Assembly (NCBI GenBank): GCA_944472135.2
Contig: OX235263.1
Location: 35,083,379 to 35,147,378 of the forward strand
Source of the DNA: Trichobilharzia regenti
Taxonomy: Eukaryota; Platyhelminthes; Trematoda; Strigeidida; Schistosomatidae
Length of the DNA stretch: 64,000 nt
Reading direction: 5' to 3'
The position numbers were made by a program, and so were the translations under genes. This document shows, in pieces, positions 44,681-54,258 of this stretch (position 1 is the stretch's first letter; each line of letters starts with the position of its first letter). Below the pieces are notes generated by a model, which had not been told where the DNA came from, did no database searches, and worked only from the letters and a program-made list of their open reading frames with translations.

Positions 44681-44739
44681 ATGTTTCAATGGGTATTTTC
44701 AACGTATTTAATTATCAGTAGTTGGTTTGTAAGGATTAA

Positions 44740-44960
44740 ATTTGTTTTTGAGAGCCTAACCACTGATTGATATCAGTTAGAGAACCATTGAAAACCAGGA
44801 ACTACAGGACAGCCAACTGTTTCATCCTAATTTGGGAATCATTGGCATACGCATCCACCACCATGGTTCGAACTCAGGACCTGCTGGTTTCAAGGCAAGC
44901 TAGTATACCATCCAGACACTGGGCCCTGATTCATTGGCACATGAATTATAATATTATATT
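44740..44960 (-). repeat. HH-B repeat, degenerate ribozyme
   Basis: Minus strand: head CAGTGTCTGGATGGTATAC, AGGTCCTGAGTTCGAACC, then ATGCCAATGATTCCCAAATT, AGGATGAAACAGTTGGCTG and the tail TTTTCAATGGTTCTCTAAC. Core lost (CCAATGATT). Confidence 0.72.
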
Positions 44961-45177
44961 TCTCGTGCTTACTGTCACTGTTCCTAAGTTAACTCACGTT
45001 CAATTTTAGCTGGGTTCTACTCTGTCCCATCAATTATATTAAGACTCTCGATTTTATCTCAGTTTCTACCCGATTAATACTTTCTCCACAACGTAACTGT
45101 TATCTAAAATTTACAGTTGTAATGGCACGTCTTTGTAAACATTCCTTTTGTTGCTAAGGCAATTTCATATGTATATA

Positions 45178-45430
45178 TATATGCGATTGTACAGCTCGTC
45201 GATGGCATAGCCATATAATGCTCGCCAACCACGCCTCATGTTGTCCGGGATTCGACCCCAGGCCGACGCATTCCTTTACCTCGCTAAGCCAGTTAGACTG
45301 ATAAAGAGGGAAGATTGAACATGAAGTTAGGAAACTGATCTCGCAAAATCTGAACAACACTGCTACCGAATTTTAAGCGTCTAGCTTACAAACCTATGTT
45401 CCACTGGGAACGTAAAGGAATAAAAAAGAA
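45178..45430 (+). repeat. SINE-A inserted in a PLE terminus
   Basis: GCGATTGTACAGCT at 45182-45195 is the start of a PLE terminus; SINE-A begins at about 45195 (CGTCGATGGCATAGCC), with GTCCGGGATTCGACCCCAGG, CCTCGCTAAGCCAG, a diverged body and tail CCTATGTTCCACTGGGAACG, TAAAGGAATAAAAAAG. The rest of the PLE terminus is not seen downstream. Confidence 0.8.
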
Positions 45431-45898
45431 TCTCAAAATGGCTTCAGAATGATATCACAGAACGCCATTTTCTTCAATATCTCAATGGAAATTTTCAAGT
45501 AGTTGAAAATATCACAAGAACAATATAATTAAGTTGGAACAGGATGTCACTACCTTTAAAAGTTTGTTCTAACATCCTATTCTATTAGCTAGAAATTCTG
45601 CGTATAACTATGATGAGTAAACAATCAGTGCAAAAACCAGCCCAAACTTCATTTACACGTTGCTATAGTATCTGTACCTCAATCTTTTGTCTTGAATCAC
45701 ATGCTGTATTTATGTCCACACAGACAAATACGACTCACTACTAAATTGATTCAGGTTGGTAGAATCAGGAAGTAATAGCTATCTAAAACTCATTGCTGTA
45801 CTTCATTGTTACTAACTCGGCAATGTTTCTGAGTATCAGTAAAGTTTTTACATGACCAAATAAGGAAGTGTTTTTGTGAATATGAATCGACTAAAACT
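45431..45898. other. Apparently unique DNA, no feature
   Basis: No dispersed repeat matched. It borders the exon-like ORF at 45899-46154. Confidence 0.4.
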
Positions 45899-46154
45899 TC
45901 AGAAAGTATGAATACCGGTCATTAATGGAAAAAGCAATTCAGTTTGATCCACAGCATATTTGTCATCTGGTAGGTGACAAAATCTCTCCATTGCATTTCT
46001 GCAGGCGTAAGATGATAAATGCCTAATCAGACTTTGGTATCCATTAATGCTTCGTGTGAATAGCTTAAGATATGCCAACAAATTAGCCTTTAAAACAACA
46101 GTTTCACTATGCTTGCTGCTGGTGATACAACGTTTCAAAGGAATTGTGAATACA
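45899..46154 (-). CDS. Exon-like ORF of unknown function (candidate host exon)
   Basis: Minus strand, 84 codons ending in TGA at 45901-45899. A TAA lies only six bases before the frame opens, and an AG dinucleotide (TTATTTTAAAG) stands exactly at the opening, as expected for a 3' splice site. The protein is balanced rather than low-complexity: FTIPLKRCITSSKHS, LLAYLKLFTRSINGYQSLIR, HLSSYACRNAMERFCHLPDD, KYAVDQTELLFPLMTGIH. I do not recognise a family. It could be a terminal exon or continue through a weak donor. No transposon motif is present and flanks appear unique. A chance ORF cannot be excluded. Confidence 0.4.
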
Positions 46155-46439
46155 CTTTAAAATAATTTGTTTATGAGTTTGATATCATTTGTTTGCCCTC
46201 GTTAAGATTCACCAGTAAATTTAATTTCGAAACACTGTCACTTTCAAAAACTTTTATGAAACATAACTCTAGTATTTTTTTTGGAAATCCTAATATAAGC
46301 ATAATATTTTAAGCAATGCACCAATATTAAATTGTATTTGAATAGAGTAAAATGGCATACAAGCTGATGGTGAGCATATTCCACTGAGAGGAAGTGCATC
46401 CATAGAACTACATTCAAGACACAAAGTTATCTATGAGTT

Positions 46440-46775
46440 GACCACAGATTGATATCAGTTAGAGAACCATTGAAAACCAGGGAGTGCTGGAAAAATGTTT
46501 CATCTTAAATTGGGAATCACGAATTGGTAGAAGTTAGAATTCATGGGCTAGTCAGTGAATCGGGTCCCAGTGGCTGAATGGTATACTAGCTTGCCTTGTA
46601 ACCGGAAGGTCCTGGGTTCGAACCCAAGTGGGTGCGTTCTGCCAATGATTCTCAAACTAGGATGGAATAGCTGTCCAGTACTCCAGTGCTTGTTTTTAAT
46701 GGTTCTCTTTCTGTGATCTCTATCAATCTGTTATCATCTCGTAAAAACAAATCTAATCTTACAAACTAACTATTG
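46440..46775. repeat. Inverted pair of HH-B repeats
   Basis: Minus piece 46440-46520 (TGGTTTTCAATGGTTCTC, GATATCAATCTG) precedes a plus copy 46545-46770 with a full tRNA-like head: CAGTGGCTGAATGGTATACT (A box), CTGGGTTCGAACCC (B box). The ribozyme part GTTCTGCCAATGATTCTCAA, TAGGATGGAATAGCTGTCCA, GTACTCC has lost its core. Good evidence for the order head, ribozyme, 3' block. Confidence 0.8.
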
Positions 46776-47097
46776 AAAACAAAGTTATCTGCATAATTTC
46801 TCAGTATTTCATTCAGCTTAGTCATATTTCTTCAGTGGGACAAGGTAACTTGTGACTATGAGTCAAGATATGAGTCAAGGATTCACAAACAAATCAATCA
46901 ATAATTAGTTACCCAATACAAGATTTTTCATAAAGAGTATAACTCAGCAATCGCTGTCAAAAGGTAAAAACATGATTTATACGTTCAGTAAGATTCATTT
47001 ATCAATCTTTACTTGTCCTAGTAACTCAGCATCTAATCTATTCCTCTCATTTGATTACGTAGTCTTTTACTTTTACCCTTTCCAAGATTTTTCCTGT

Positions 47098-47371
47098 TTA
47101 TTCCTTTCTTTATTGGTGCGTCGGTGGTATAGCGGTTAGGACGCTCGCCGACTATGCACATGGTCCGGGGTTCGATCCCCGGCCGGCGCACTCCTTTACC
47201 TCACTCAGCCAGAAATAATCCTGGTAAAGAGGAAAGGTTGGGCATGAGGCTAGCAACCCCATCCTGTAAACATTAAACACTGCTATAGAAACTTCAAGCC
47301 ACTAGCTTGGAGCCCTATGTTCCACTGGGAACGTGAAGGAAAAATTATTATTATTATTCCTTTCTTTATTA
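47098..47371 (+). repeat. SINE-A with perfect 17-bp target site duplication
   Basis: Body 47115-47354. The head folds as a tRNA-like cloverleaf: a 7-bp acceptor (GTGCGTC with GGCGCAC), A box TAGCGGTTAGG region and a perfect T arm CCGGGGTTCGATCCCCGG. Then CAACCCCATCCTGTAAAC and tail GAGCCCTATGTTCCACTGGG, AACGTGAAGGAAAAATTATT. TTATTCCTTTCTTTATT repeats exactly at 47098-47114 and 47355-47371. Probably the youngest SINE-A here. Confidence 0.95.
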
Positions 47372-47635
47372 CTATGACTCAACTTGAACTCACCACAGTA
47401 TTACGCAACTAATTACTTACATATTACCAACTTGACACCCTTTTGTCTTGATTGTGCGATTCGATTTCCAATATATCCAATATCTTAATTCTGCATGTTT
47501 GTATTTTGTTTAAACTTTGACCCTTTGCATAAGTTATATAACTGTAACTTGTGAGTGCTGTTTATTATTTTGTATCTCTCTTGACCGAAAATCATGTAAC
47601 CCTTTCAAGTATGTTAAAATTTCTCTAATTTTTAG

Positions 47636-47773
47636 GTTGTACGCATATGAAGAAAAGTCAAAGAAATTAATGATGGCCTCATATTATTCTGCACAAACAT
47701 TTGTTTTTGCTGTATCTAAATTCACAAAGTGGAATACGTGTGTGAAGTTACTTAATACAGTTCAGAATTACTG
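47636..47773 (+). CDS. Exon-like ORF, weak candidate
   Basis: A good acceptor-like tract (TTTCTCTAATTTTTAG, 47620-47635) is followed by an open frame: LYAYEEKSKKLMMASYYSA, QTFVFAVSKFTKWN, ending at TGA 47771-47773. Composition is protein-like, no domain recognised, no transposon match. The same frame is also open upstream of the AG, which weakens the case. Confidence 0.22.
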
Positions 47774-48165
47774 ATTGTTTGTTTGCAGTTATTCAATCCA
47801 CTAATGTGTTCTCAGTCAGCTTAAGTAGCTAGCTATAGATTCATTGGTTTGAAATTTCAGCCAGCCTAAGTAAATTTTGGTATAGCGCAGTGATATACCC
47901 ATAAACAAACTTTGCTTCCGGCATTCAGTGACCACTACAATATCTTTTCAGAGTTAGAATGACGACTAACTGGTTAAACTACCAGCACTTCTTACTATGA
48001 TGCATCTCGTGTCAATTGTTGATTATAACAGAATCACAGTCATCAGGACTCATCAACTGAATACTCTACCGACACTGTTATTTATAAAGTTTCCTTAAGG
48101 TTAAATACATACAAACACATGGACGGTGTGACAAAAAATAAGGATCATCGGGTGGAAGATTTCAT
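47774..48165. other. No feature seen
   Basis: Apparently unique AT-rich DNA. AGGACTCATCAACTGAATAC at 48046-48065 resembles the block at 20248-20267 (GAACTCGTCAGCTGAATACT), part of the palindromic PLE. Confidence 0.4.
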
Positions 48166-48305
48166 CATGAGCTGAAATGAATTAGAGAACCACTGGAAAA
48201 CCTGGGACTACTGGGCAGCTGTTTGGTCAGCCTAATTTGGGACTCTTCATCAGTACCCTGGTGGGTGCGTACTGATGAAGAGACACGTTGAATACATGTA
48301 ACAAG
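48166..48305 (-). repeat. HH-B repeat fragment, with a plus-strand scrap
   Basis: Minus: CAGGGTACTGATGAAGAGTC, CCAAATTAGGCTGACCAAAC, AGCTGCCCAGTAGTCC. A few plus-strand bases of a second copy (GGTGGGTGCGTACTGATGAA) follow at 48261-48280, again an inverted junction. Confidence 0.65.
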
Positions 48306-48985
48306 TGCAAGTGTCAACAATCTGGAGTATTCAACACACTACTTTAACGTCAACCACATTTACAAACACATTCACATTGTTGAAATGAATGATGAACGAT
48401 CAATTTCAACAAATATATGACCTGTATGCGATGGATGATGAGTGATAATCTGTTAACGTCAGTATTAAATGAATAGTATTCATTAAAGCAGTCATACTAA
48501 CAAGTAGAGTGAAGTAATTGCGTTATATATGTCCAAGCCAAGTTCACTTTTAACGGGTTGAAAAAATTTGGGCATTGAGTATATGATATTCATTATAACA
48601 AATGTTTTTGTATTTCCCGGTGAATGAAAAACAAAACGATATTGCTGTTTTTACTGACGTTTCGCTATTTGATGCCGCTAATAGCCTTATCAAAGTATTA
48701 TTAAACCGGAATTTACAAAATCTCAGCATATATAATAAACAGTTAAGGGGTGAGAAAATAGACTTAGGTCAAGTTAAAGGGACATATTGAAAGTCAAAAT
48801 ATCAGTGAAGATCACTAAACCAAATAACAAAGGTAATGGTACGTCTGTTATGATATCAAAACAAAGTTTACTAACTTGATCATCGTTCGATAGTCTGGGT
48901 CATTTTTCGTTGTCAAGTTGGTCAATTGGTAAAGATAACGAAACTAAGTGTAGACTGTTGGATTTGATCGGTGTGTAAAATTATA
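48306..48985. other. No feature seen
   Basis: A 62-codon plus ORF (48602-48790) is not recognised. Confidence 0.35.
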
Positions 48986-48989
48986 AATC

Positions 48990-49375
48990 ACCGTGTGTTT
49001 ATATGATGATATTGCTTATCACATTCGTGTTGATTTTGTCAATTCATGTGGGAGGAAGGTGTTATCACCAGATCAAATTCAGTTTTAGTCCATCATTCCT
49101 ATTCAAACAGTTAAGATTCCCCTTGATATGAAGTGCTTCTGATATTAGACTTTCTTGGGAATTTCTTAAATGCTTTTTCTGGATTATTTCAATATTGTCA
49201 AAATCATTTTGTGACCTGATTCTGTGGGGTGTAGACAAGCTATGGCTGATGATTTTTCAAGCTTTTCTAGTTCAAAAGGATTTCTCGGTGGTCGAACAGA
49301 TGCTTTACAATGTTCATTTCTTCTGATTTTGATTTCTCTCCAAAGATGTTTGTCCGATGTAGATCGCATCACATT
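48990..49375 (-). pseudogene. PLE GIY-YIG C-terminal remnant, second lineage
   Basis: Minus strand: NEHCKASVRPPRNPFELEKL and KSSAIACLHPTESGHKM (49210-49330), then in shifted frames IEIIQKKHLRNSQESLISEA and LNCLNRNDG. The SAIA-H-TESGH and EA-x-NR blocks follow the GIY-YIG core in PLEs. The VYIG core is not preserved. Confidence 0.72.
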
Positions 49376-49670
49376 CCAAGCATTTTATTTTCATACAATT
49401 TTAATACAATACAATTATAAACATCTAGATTTGATAGCATTGAGACACAACGAAACTTCATGCAAGCAAAACAAAAACAAATAAATTCAGCCTGTGCATA
49501 AACGATATAGGACTAAATGACAAGATTTTAACCTGTCTTGATTTCAAATCAAATAGTTTAAAGGCTGCTCACCGAGGTTAACAACACTCAAGACACTGCG
49601 ATTGCATGTAAGATGAAATAGCGACAGTACTACCGCTAGTACCAATGGTTGCATTAATAGTTTTAGTAGT

Positions 49671-49865
49671 AAAGGTGGCACAGTGGTTAGGACTCTCGCC
49701 GACCATGCACATGGTTCGGGGTTCGAGCCCGCACCGACGCACACCTGATATCTATGGTCGGCCTGCAAAATTTGGGCTACCGATATCCATGCTGAAAATT
49801 CCATACTTGTACCGAAAATACAGTGTGGAATCAAGCTGTAAATCAAAAATAAAAAAAATAAAGCA
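49671..49865 (+). repeat. SINE-B
   Basis: GGTGGCACAGTGGTTAGGAC, GGTTCGGGGTTCGAGCCCGC, CACCTGATATCTATGGTCGG, CATGCTGAAAATTCCATACT, GTGTGGAATCAAGCTGTAAA, then AATAAAAAAAATAAA. The tail aligns with 12858-12910 of the LINE. Confidence 0.87.
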
Positions 49866-49929
49866 TGCTGAAGAGAAGTGAGACGAAGTCAGAGGAAACT
49901 ACCACTGTGAAATGGAAGTATGTTATCAT

Positions 49930-50070
49930 GGTAGATTCAAGTTAACCACTCTCATATTTTGTATACAGAGATCCGGTTTCTTCAATCTAATTGCACAGGC
50001 TTCAATAAAACAAAGAGTCTTTTGCATTAACTTGCTTTGACAACGTCACCATATAGTCACAGTCTAATAA
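49930..50070 (-). pseudogene. PLE C-terminal remnant
   Basis: Minus strand: CFIEACAIRLKKPDLCIQ and RVVNLNLP, near the ending of the palindromic PLE (ACAIRIDKPALCIQKEM). Only this piece is recognisable; the sequence to 50130 may be more of it. Confidence 0.72.
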
Positions 50071-50809
50071 AACTTTTTTTAACTTATTCATTTGCACCCT
50101 GAGTACGCCGTTGTAGAAGCTTTGTTGCAGACAGTGTTCCTTTAGTGTAACCTCCATCTGTGACTATCTTCATGCATCTTTTGGTATTCTTTTTGTTGGT
50201 TTACCCTGTTACTGCTTACGAAAAAAGTGATTGGTGCTTTTTTAAAAATAATCTTTCTGTAAGATTATTTTTCATAGGTGATAACCAGATGAACAAGTTG
50301 GAAGCACAGCACCACATCAGATACTTTTTAATCCATGAAAGCATCACTTTAAGTGTATATGCATCATTACCAAAAATGTTTCTCAAGATACCTCAGTATT
50401 GCAAAAAAAACTAAACATTTGTTAAAAGTGATTGAATCTGTCGGTGGATTGATTTATTCCAGGACTTTTTTATCTAGAACTTCAAAGAATATCTGAATTA
50501 ACTGAACAGTCGTACGACTTTGCTATGCTATTTCCTTCATCTTTTCTTTTTATTTCTTATTTGTTATCCATACTAGCGCAAAGCGTATCCATAAAAGTGA
50601 TAAATTAATCTCATCACAATTATCCTTGGTCAAAGTAATGTGTTTCACTCGTTAATGCATGGGTAATTTGAGTATTTACTTCCCCAGGAAAACACTTTTC
50701 ATCAGTGAGGAAAACTTCACAAGGTGAACCGTAAAGTAAACGATTCCATAGAAATTATAACCACAGAATGGTAAATCTAAAAGGGCCTAAGGAATAGAGT
50801 TGATTTCAT
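50071..50809. other. No feature seen
   Basis: An 84-codon plus ORF (50160-50414) begins with a hydrophobic stretch but is not recognised and I treat it as chance. Confidence 0.35.
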
Positions 50810-51010
50810 TTTTGAATTGAATTCTTGATTTTCCCGTCGATTGATTGAACCGAAGTGCTCGGTCTCAGGTTGACATGTCGGCTTCTAGTGCAGATGCTTC
50901 GACGATGTCTGGGGATTTGATTTGTATACAATTGGTGGATGGGGGCTAGCAGTAGAATCCAGGATGCAGGTACATCAGATGACGAGTCCCAATTAGGACG
51001 AAATGCGCAT
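50810..51010. repeat. SM-alpha composite: flank module plus damaged hammerhead
   Basis: Flank module 50826-50920 (TTCCCGTCGATTGATTGAAC, CAGGTTGACATGTCGGCTTC, AGATGCTTCGACGATGTCTG). From 50937 GGTGGATGGGGGCTAGCAGT (minus-sense ribozyme 3' tail) is fused to a plus-strand ribozyme half at 50965-51009: CATCAG-ATGACGA, GTCCCAATTAGGAC, GAAATGCGCAT. The core C is changed to A and stem I is lost. It looks like a recombinant of two oppositely oriented copies. Confidence 0.75.
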
Positions 51011-51028
51011 ATGACCCGTCGCACAAGA

Positions 51029-51212
51029 GGTGGCTCTCGTGGCCCAAGTGGTCTAGTGGATAACGCTTTGGCGTTTCAAACTATGGGCACTGGGTTCGAG
51101 CCTTGGTGGGAACATCATCACTCACTGAGAAATGCAGGTACATCCAGCTGACGAGTCCCAATTAGGACGAAATGCGCGTCCTGGATTCCACTGCTAGCCA
51201 CCATCCACCAAT
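51029..51212 (+). repeat. SM-alpha SINE, best copy
   Basis: Head: GGTGGCTCTCGTGGCCCAAG, A box GGCCCAAGTGGTC, GGCGTTTCAAACTATGGGCA, B box GGGTTCGAGCC. Linker AACATCATCACTCACTGAGA, then the hammerhead (51141-51189) and the tail CACTGCTAGCCACCATCCAC. Matches the published organisation of schistosome SM-alpha: tRNA-like promoter, then ribozyme. Confidence 0.93.
51141..51189 (+). ncRNA. Hammerhead ribozyme (SM-alpha), intact core
   Basis: Stem I: CATCCAG (51141-51147) with CTGGAT (51181-51186), six pairs. CTGACGA at 51148-51154. Stem II hairpin GTCC-CAATTA-GGAC at 51155-51168. GAAA at 51169-51172. TGCGCGTC to 51180, with predicted cleavage after the C of GTC. All conserved core positions are present. 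Stem III would be two to four bp without a real loop, as in natural schistosome hammerheads, so cleavage may be favoured by dimer formation. Confidence 0.9.
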
Positions 51213-51222
51213 TGATTTCATT

Positions 51223-51639
51223 TTCATTGGACACTAGTAACTAGTGTGACGTGTCTAGTCCTCTTTTTGGTGCAGACTAAATTCTATCAGTCAGGTTTGC
51301 AATGCGGCCACCATTCTAGGTAGCTTGCCATCACGGTGTATATTGATTTGATGATATCAGATAGTTGGAGGCAATCGGGAGGAAGCCTTGCTCAACCTAG
51401 GTCCCATGCTAGTTGGCACTCACAAGTCAGTAAGGCGTAGTGAAACCTTGAAATAACTCACATCCCTTCTGAGATTCGTATCACCCAGTGATGCTTGCAG
51501 TCAGAGACATTACCACTGAGCTATTCGGGCTCGCGACTGACCTCTTGTAGGAGTGTAGTGGGCATTTTCATTGGACACTAGTAACTAATGTGATATGTCT
51601 AGTCCTTTCTTTAGTGCAGACTGAATTCTATCAGTCAGG
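51223..51639 (-). mobile_element. 417-bp element with 73-bp terminal direct repeats and internal tRNA-like module
   Basis: 51223-51295 and 51567-51639 are direct repeats of equal length with seven substitutions and no gap (TTCATTGGACACTAGTAACT at the start, TTCTATCAGTCAGG at the end). TTGATTTCATT flanks the whole at 51212-51222 and 51640-51650. Inside, the minus strand has a tRNA-like head: CCCGAATAGCTCAGTGGTAA (perfect A box) and GTGATACGAATCTC (B-box-like), followed by CAACTAGCATGGGACCTAGG. No ORF. It resembles a miniature terminal-repeat retroelement. Pieces of its interior occur at 4660-4745 and 57664-57785. Confidence 0.8.
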
Positions 51640-51689
51640 TTGATTTCATTGTTAGGTATCCGAAAACTCAACCAATAGCGAAAACAAGG

Positions 51690-52180
51690 CCAAGTACTTA
51701 CTGTAACGACCTAAGCCGAAATGTTGTGGTCTGAGTGCTGGAAACCGACCTATGCTTTCCTTTGTATAGCTTAATAAAACTTCCTTGAGTTATGCATAGT
51801 AAGGAAAATTCCCAAAGACAGCAAAAGACAGTTATTTGCGATAAAATCTGAAGGACTATTTTACGACAACAACATATGAAAAACTCAAAAGTATCTTAAA
51901 AATGCCGTTAGGCAGGTCTACAAGTCAGAGAATTCCCAAGTATAAAGTAAGTACTGTAGAACAAAGTTAGTTAACCTAAAATCGACCGTAAGCAGTACTT
52001 GAGAATCAAGTAGAATATACCCAACAAGGTGGGATCAGAAACTCTATCCAGGGGGTCATCCACCAAACAAAGTCGCAATAGTGAAAAAAACACGTTGACA
52101 ATATGGTAACACAACTCAACTCTGTACAAAATCACATAAGTCCCACATGTGAAAAAGAAAATCGCAATCAACTTGCATTT
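51690..52180 (-). repeat. Repeat X, copy C
   Basis: Minus strand: GATCCCACCTTGTTGGGTAT, CTTGATTCTCAAGTACTGCT, ATCGCAAATAACTGTC, then GGTCGGTTTCCAGCACTCAG. Colinear with copies A and B and showing the uninterrupted site of the LINE insertion in copy A. It lies just upstream of a plus-strand PLE piece. Confidence 0.65.
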
Positions 52181-52359
52181 GTAAATTTTCTTTTTAATCC
52201 GATGAGAAGATGGCTTAATAAAGCAATCAATTTACAGAAAGCCTAGTTGGACAGGGCAATATTTAAAATTTCACAGCTTCTGTCCACTACAATATAAGAG
52301 ATGCCTAGTAAAGTGCTTGTTTAAGAAGACTCAGCGTATTTGAACAGGTGATGAAAATA

Positions 52360-52735
52360 AAATATCGATAGATATTCTTGTCGAAAACAGATATCCTTTG
52401 AAAATTTTTAAACTGGTGTGGAAGTCAGTTAGTTTTTATAGATCTACAATCTATTCTGTCTCTAAGATAGATGATTTCATCAAATTACCACACAATGGGA
52501 AACAGAAAGTAGGATTTTGAGACACAGACTAAACTTGGTCATCCGCCGAAATTGTAATGCATCTCGGCTTATAATTATTGTAAAGGCCCAAAATATGCTC
52601 CCATACGAATTTCAAGACTGCACAAATGATCACATCACATCCCATACTCTATTCCAGTTTACTAGCCTGACCTATTTAGTTGACTTCACAATCATTGCAA
52701 TGAAATCAAAAGATAAGGGGTGATGGATTCATATA
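52360..52735 (+). pseudogene. PLE remnant, linker to GIY-YIG, second lineage
   Basis: Plus strand: NRYPLKIFKLVWKSVS-like, DDFIKLPHNGKQKV, then RLNLVIRRNCNASRLIIIVK, AQNMLPYEFQDCTNDHITSH and TLFQFTSLTYLVDFTI. The last block corresponds to the C-x-C and YIG core with both Cys and the Tyr/Gly replaced. Matches the segment between RT thumb and GIY-YIG in PLEs. Inactive. Confidence 0.65.
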
Positions 52736-52764
52736 AACGAAGTTTGAAAATTATGTGAGAGCCT

Positions 52765-53480
52765 TGACTCAATTATGAGCAATAAACTGTGCCAAAACGT
52801 CATCAGTAAATAACACTATATCGCTGTGTGCTTTTATTAGGTAAACATATTCATGGTGTCGTGTTTTATTTTGGTGTAATTTCTGTACATTACTTGTTTT
52901 AAAGCAATTATTAGTTGAAATGTTCGTAAATTTCTAACTGAAGACTGAGACAGAGAAAGTAATTTTTCCGAAATTTGCTTTTGAGAGATGTACTTAGAAC
53001 ACAGGGCATAAATAGATTTTTGAGCACATCAATTCGAAGATGGAGGCGAATAAGATAAGAAATCTAGAGAATAGTTAAGCTATGTTAATCAATACTTGCA
53101 GTTAAGCACAACCATACAACAAGATGGGATGAGATGAAAGTTTTAAAATCTAGTATCACAAGGTGGATGGAGAGATTGATGTCAACGGCAGCTTTATTTA
53201 TCGAATCAACTGAAGAGAACACGTGTAATAGGAATGATTCGACACCTGTCCAATCGGACATCTGGAAAATCCTACTATCCGTACGACGATAAATAGGAGA
53301 GAACAAAGAAGCCAATAAAACTCAAGTTTCGAAGTTTTATGATTATGAACAATAAATTGAGTTCAAAACGTCATCTGGTGAATGATACTTTTTCACTGTG
53401 TGATGTTTCTAATAAACAAATTATTATGGAATTACATACTACCATAGTGCTCAAGTTTTACACATATATTAATTTTAGTA
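52765..53480. repeat. Two related tracts, probable PLE 3' regions
   Basis: 52770-52850 (GAGCAATAAACTG, AAAACGTCATCAGTAAATAA) is similar to 53343-53420 (GAACAATAAATTG, AAAACGTCATCTGGTGAATG). 52988-53045 (GTACTTAGAACACAGGGCAT) is similar to 16951-17010. The middle part is unassigned. They follow a PLE remnant, so PLE 3' sequence is the simplest reading. Confidence 0.5.
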
Positions 53481-54040
53481 GATGTGTCGTAAGACATATT
53501 CAGAAGAAATACTATACTCACTACTCCATCTGAGATCTGATTTATGTTTTTCAGTTAAGTTATCCAAGGTTTGAGTTTACCAGTAGTTCAGTCTTTTCTA
53601 CACTGAGTTTTTTTATGAATGTTGGCTAAGGTACTGTAGAAGTACCAGCTTCAAAAGTTTCCAACTCACAGATCCTGAAGTTGGTGCTACTGTAAGGAGA
53701 TTAATCGCTGCAACTGAGAATACTCTGTGAAATAACCGACTGGAGAATATCAGAAGACGAATTGGCAATTCAATACTGTTTATTTCTTCGGTGAAAATAA
53801 ACCAGGAATACGAGGTTCTCACAGCACAAAGTCTATAAATAGACATCAGCATATTTAGAGTAATACTTATGAACGTTTCACTCCGATCTTCTGTCAGACG
53901 GCGAGTAAATAGACCACAACTGTTATAGTTGCCCGCAGCGAAACCAGATATCCTTTTTAAATAAACAAACCACACATTGCTGGTTCAGTGTTCACTACCA
54001 TTAACGGTTGCTTAAAAAAGTGATGAATTAAGTATTACTT
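53481..54040. other. Unassigned; a 120-codon minus ORF
   Basis: The ORF 53613-53975 has no recognised motif and a composition that does not separate it from chance. Nothing else seen. Confidence 0.3.
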
Positions 54041-54258
54041 GTGCGTTGATGGTTCAGTGGTAGAGTGCTGGCCAACCACGCACGTAGTCTCGGGTTCAAT
54101 TTCCAGCCGTCACGAACAATTTTCTCCATTAGCCGCTATAATCGCGATAAAGAGAGGAGGTTGGGTGTGAGACTAGCAACCCCACCCGCAAAAAATAAAA
54201 ACAACTGCTACTGAAACTTCAAAGCTATTCCACCGGGAACGGAAAGGATTTAAAAAAC
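54041..54258 (+). repeat. SINE-A, diverged
   Basis: GTGCGTTGATGGTTCAGTGG, GGTTCAATTTCC (B box region), body GGTTGGGTGTGAGACTAGCA and ACCCGCAAAAAATAAAAAC, tail TTCCACCGGGAACGGAAAGG. Confidence 0.82.

Noticed and set aside
47115..47190. tRNA gene
   Set aside because: The head folds like a tRNA and has good A and B boxes, but it is followed by the SINE-A body and tail and flanked by a target duplication, so it is the SINE head, not a tRNA gene. The same applies to all SINE-A, SINE-B, SM-alpha and HH-B heads.
50160..50414. Short ORF with a signal-peptide-like start
   Set aside because: Hydrophobic starts are common by chance in AT-rich DNA; no cleavage-site context, homology or splice signal supports it.
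53613..53975. 120-codon minus ORF
   Set aside because: No recognisable motif, no splice-like boundaries that fit, and stops in neighbouring sequence. Kept only as unassigned.
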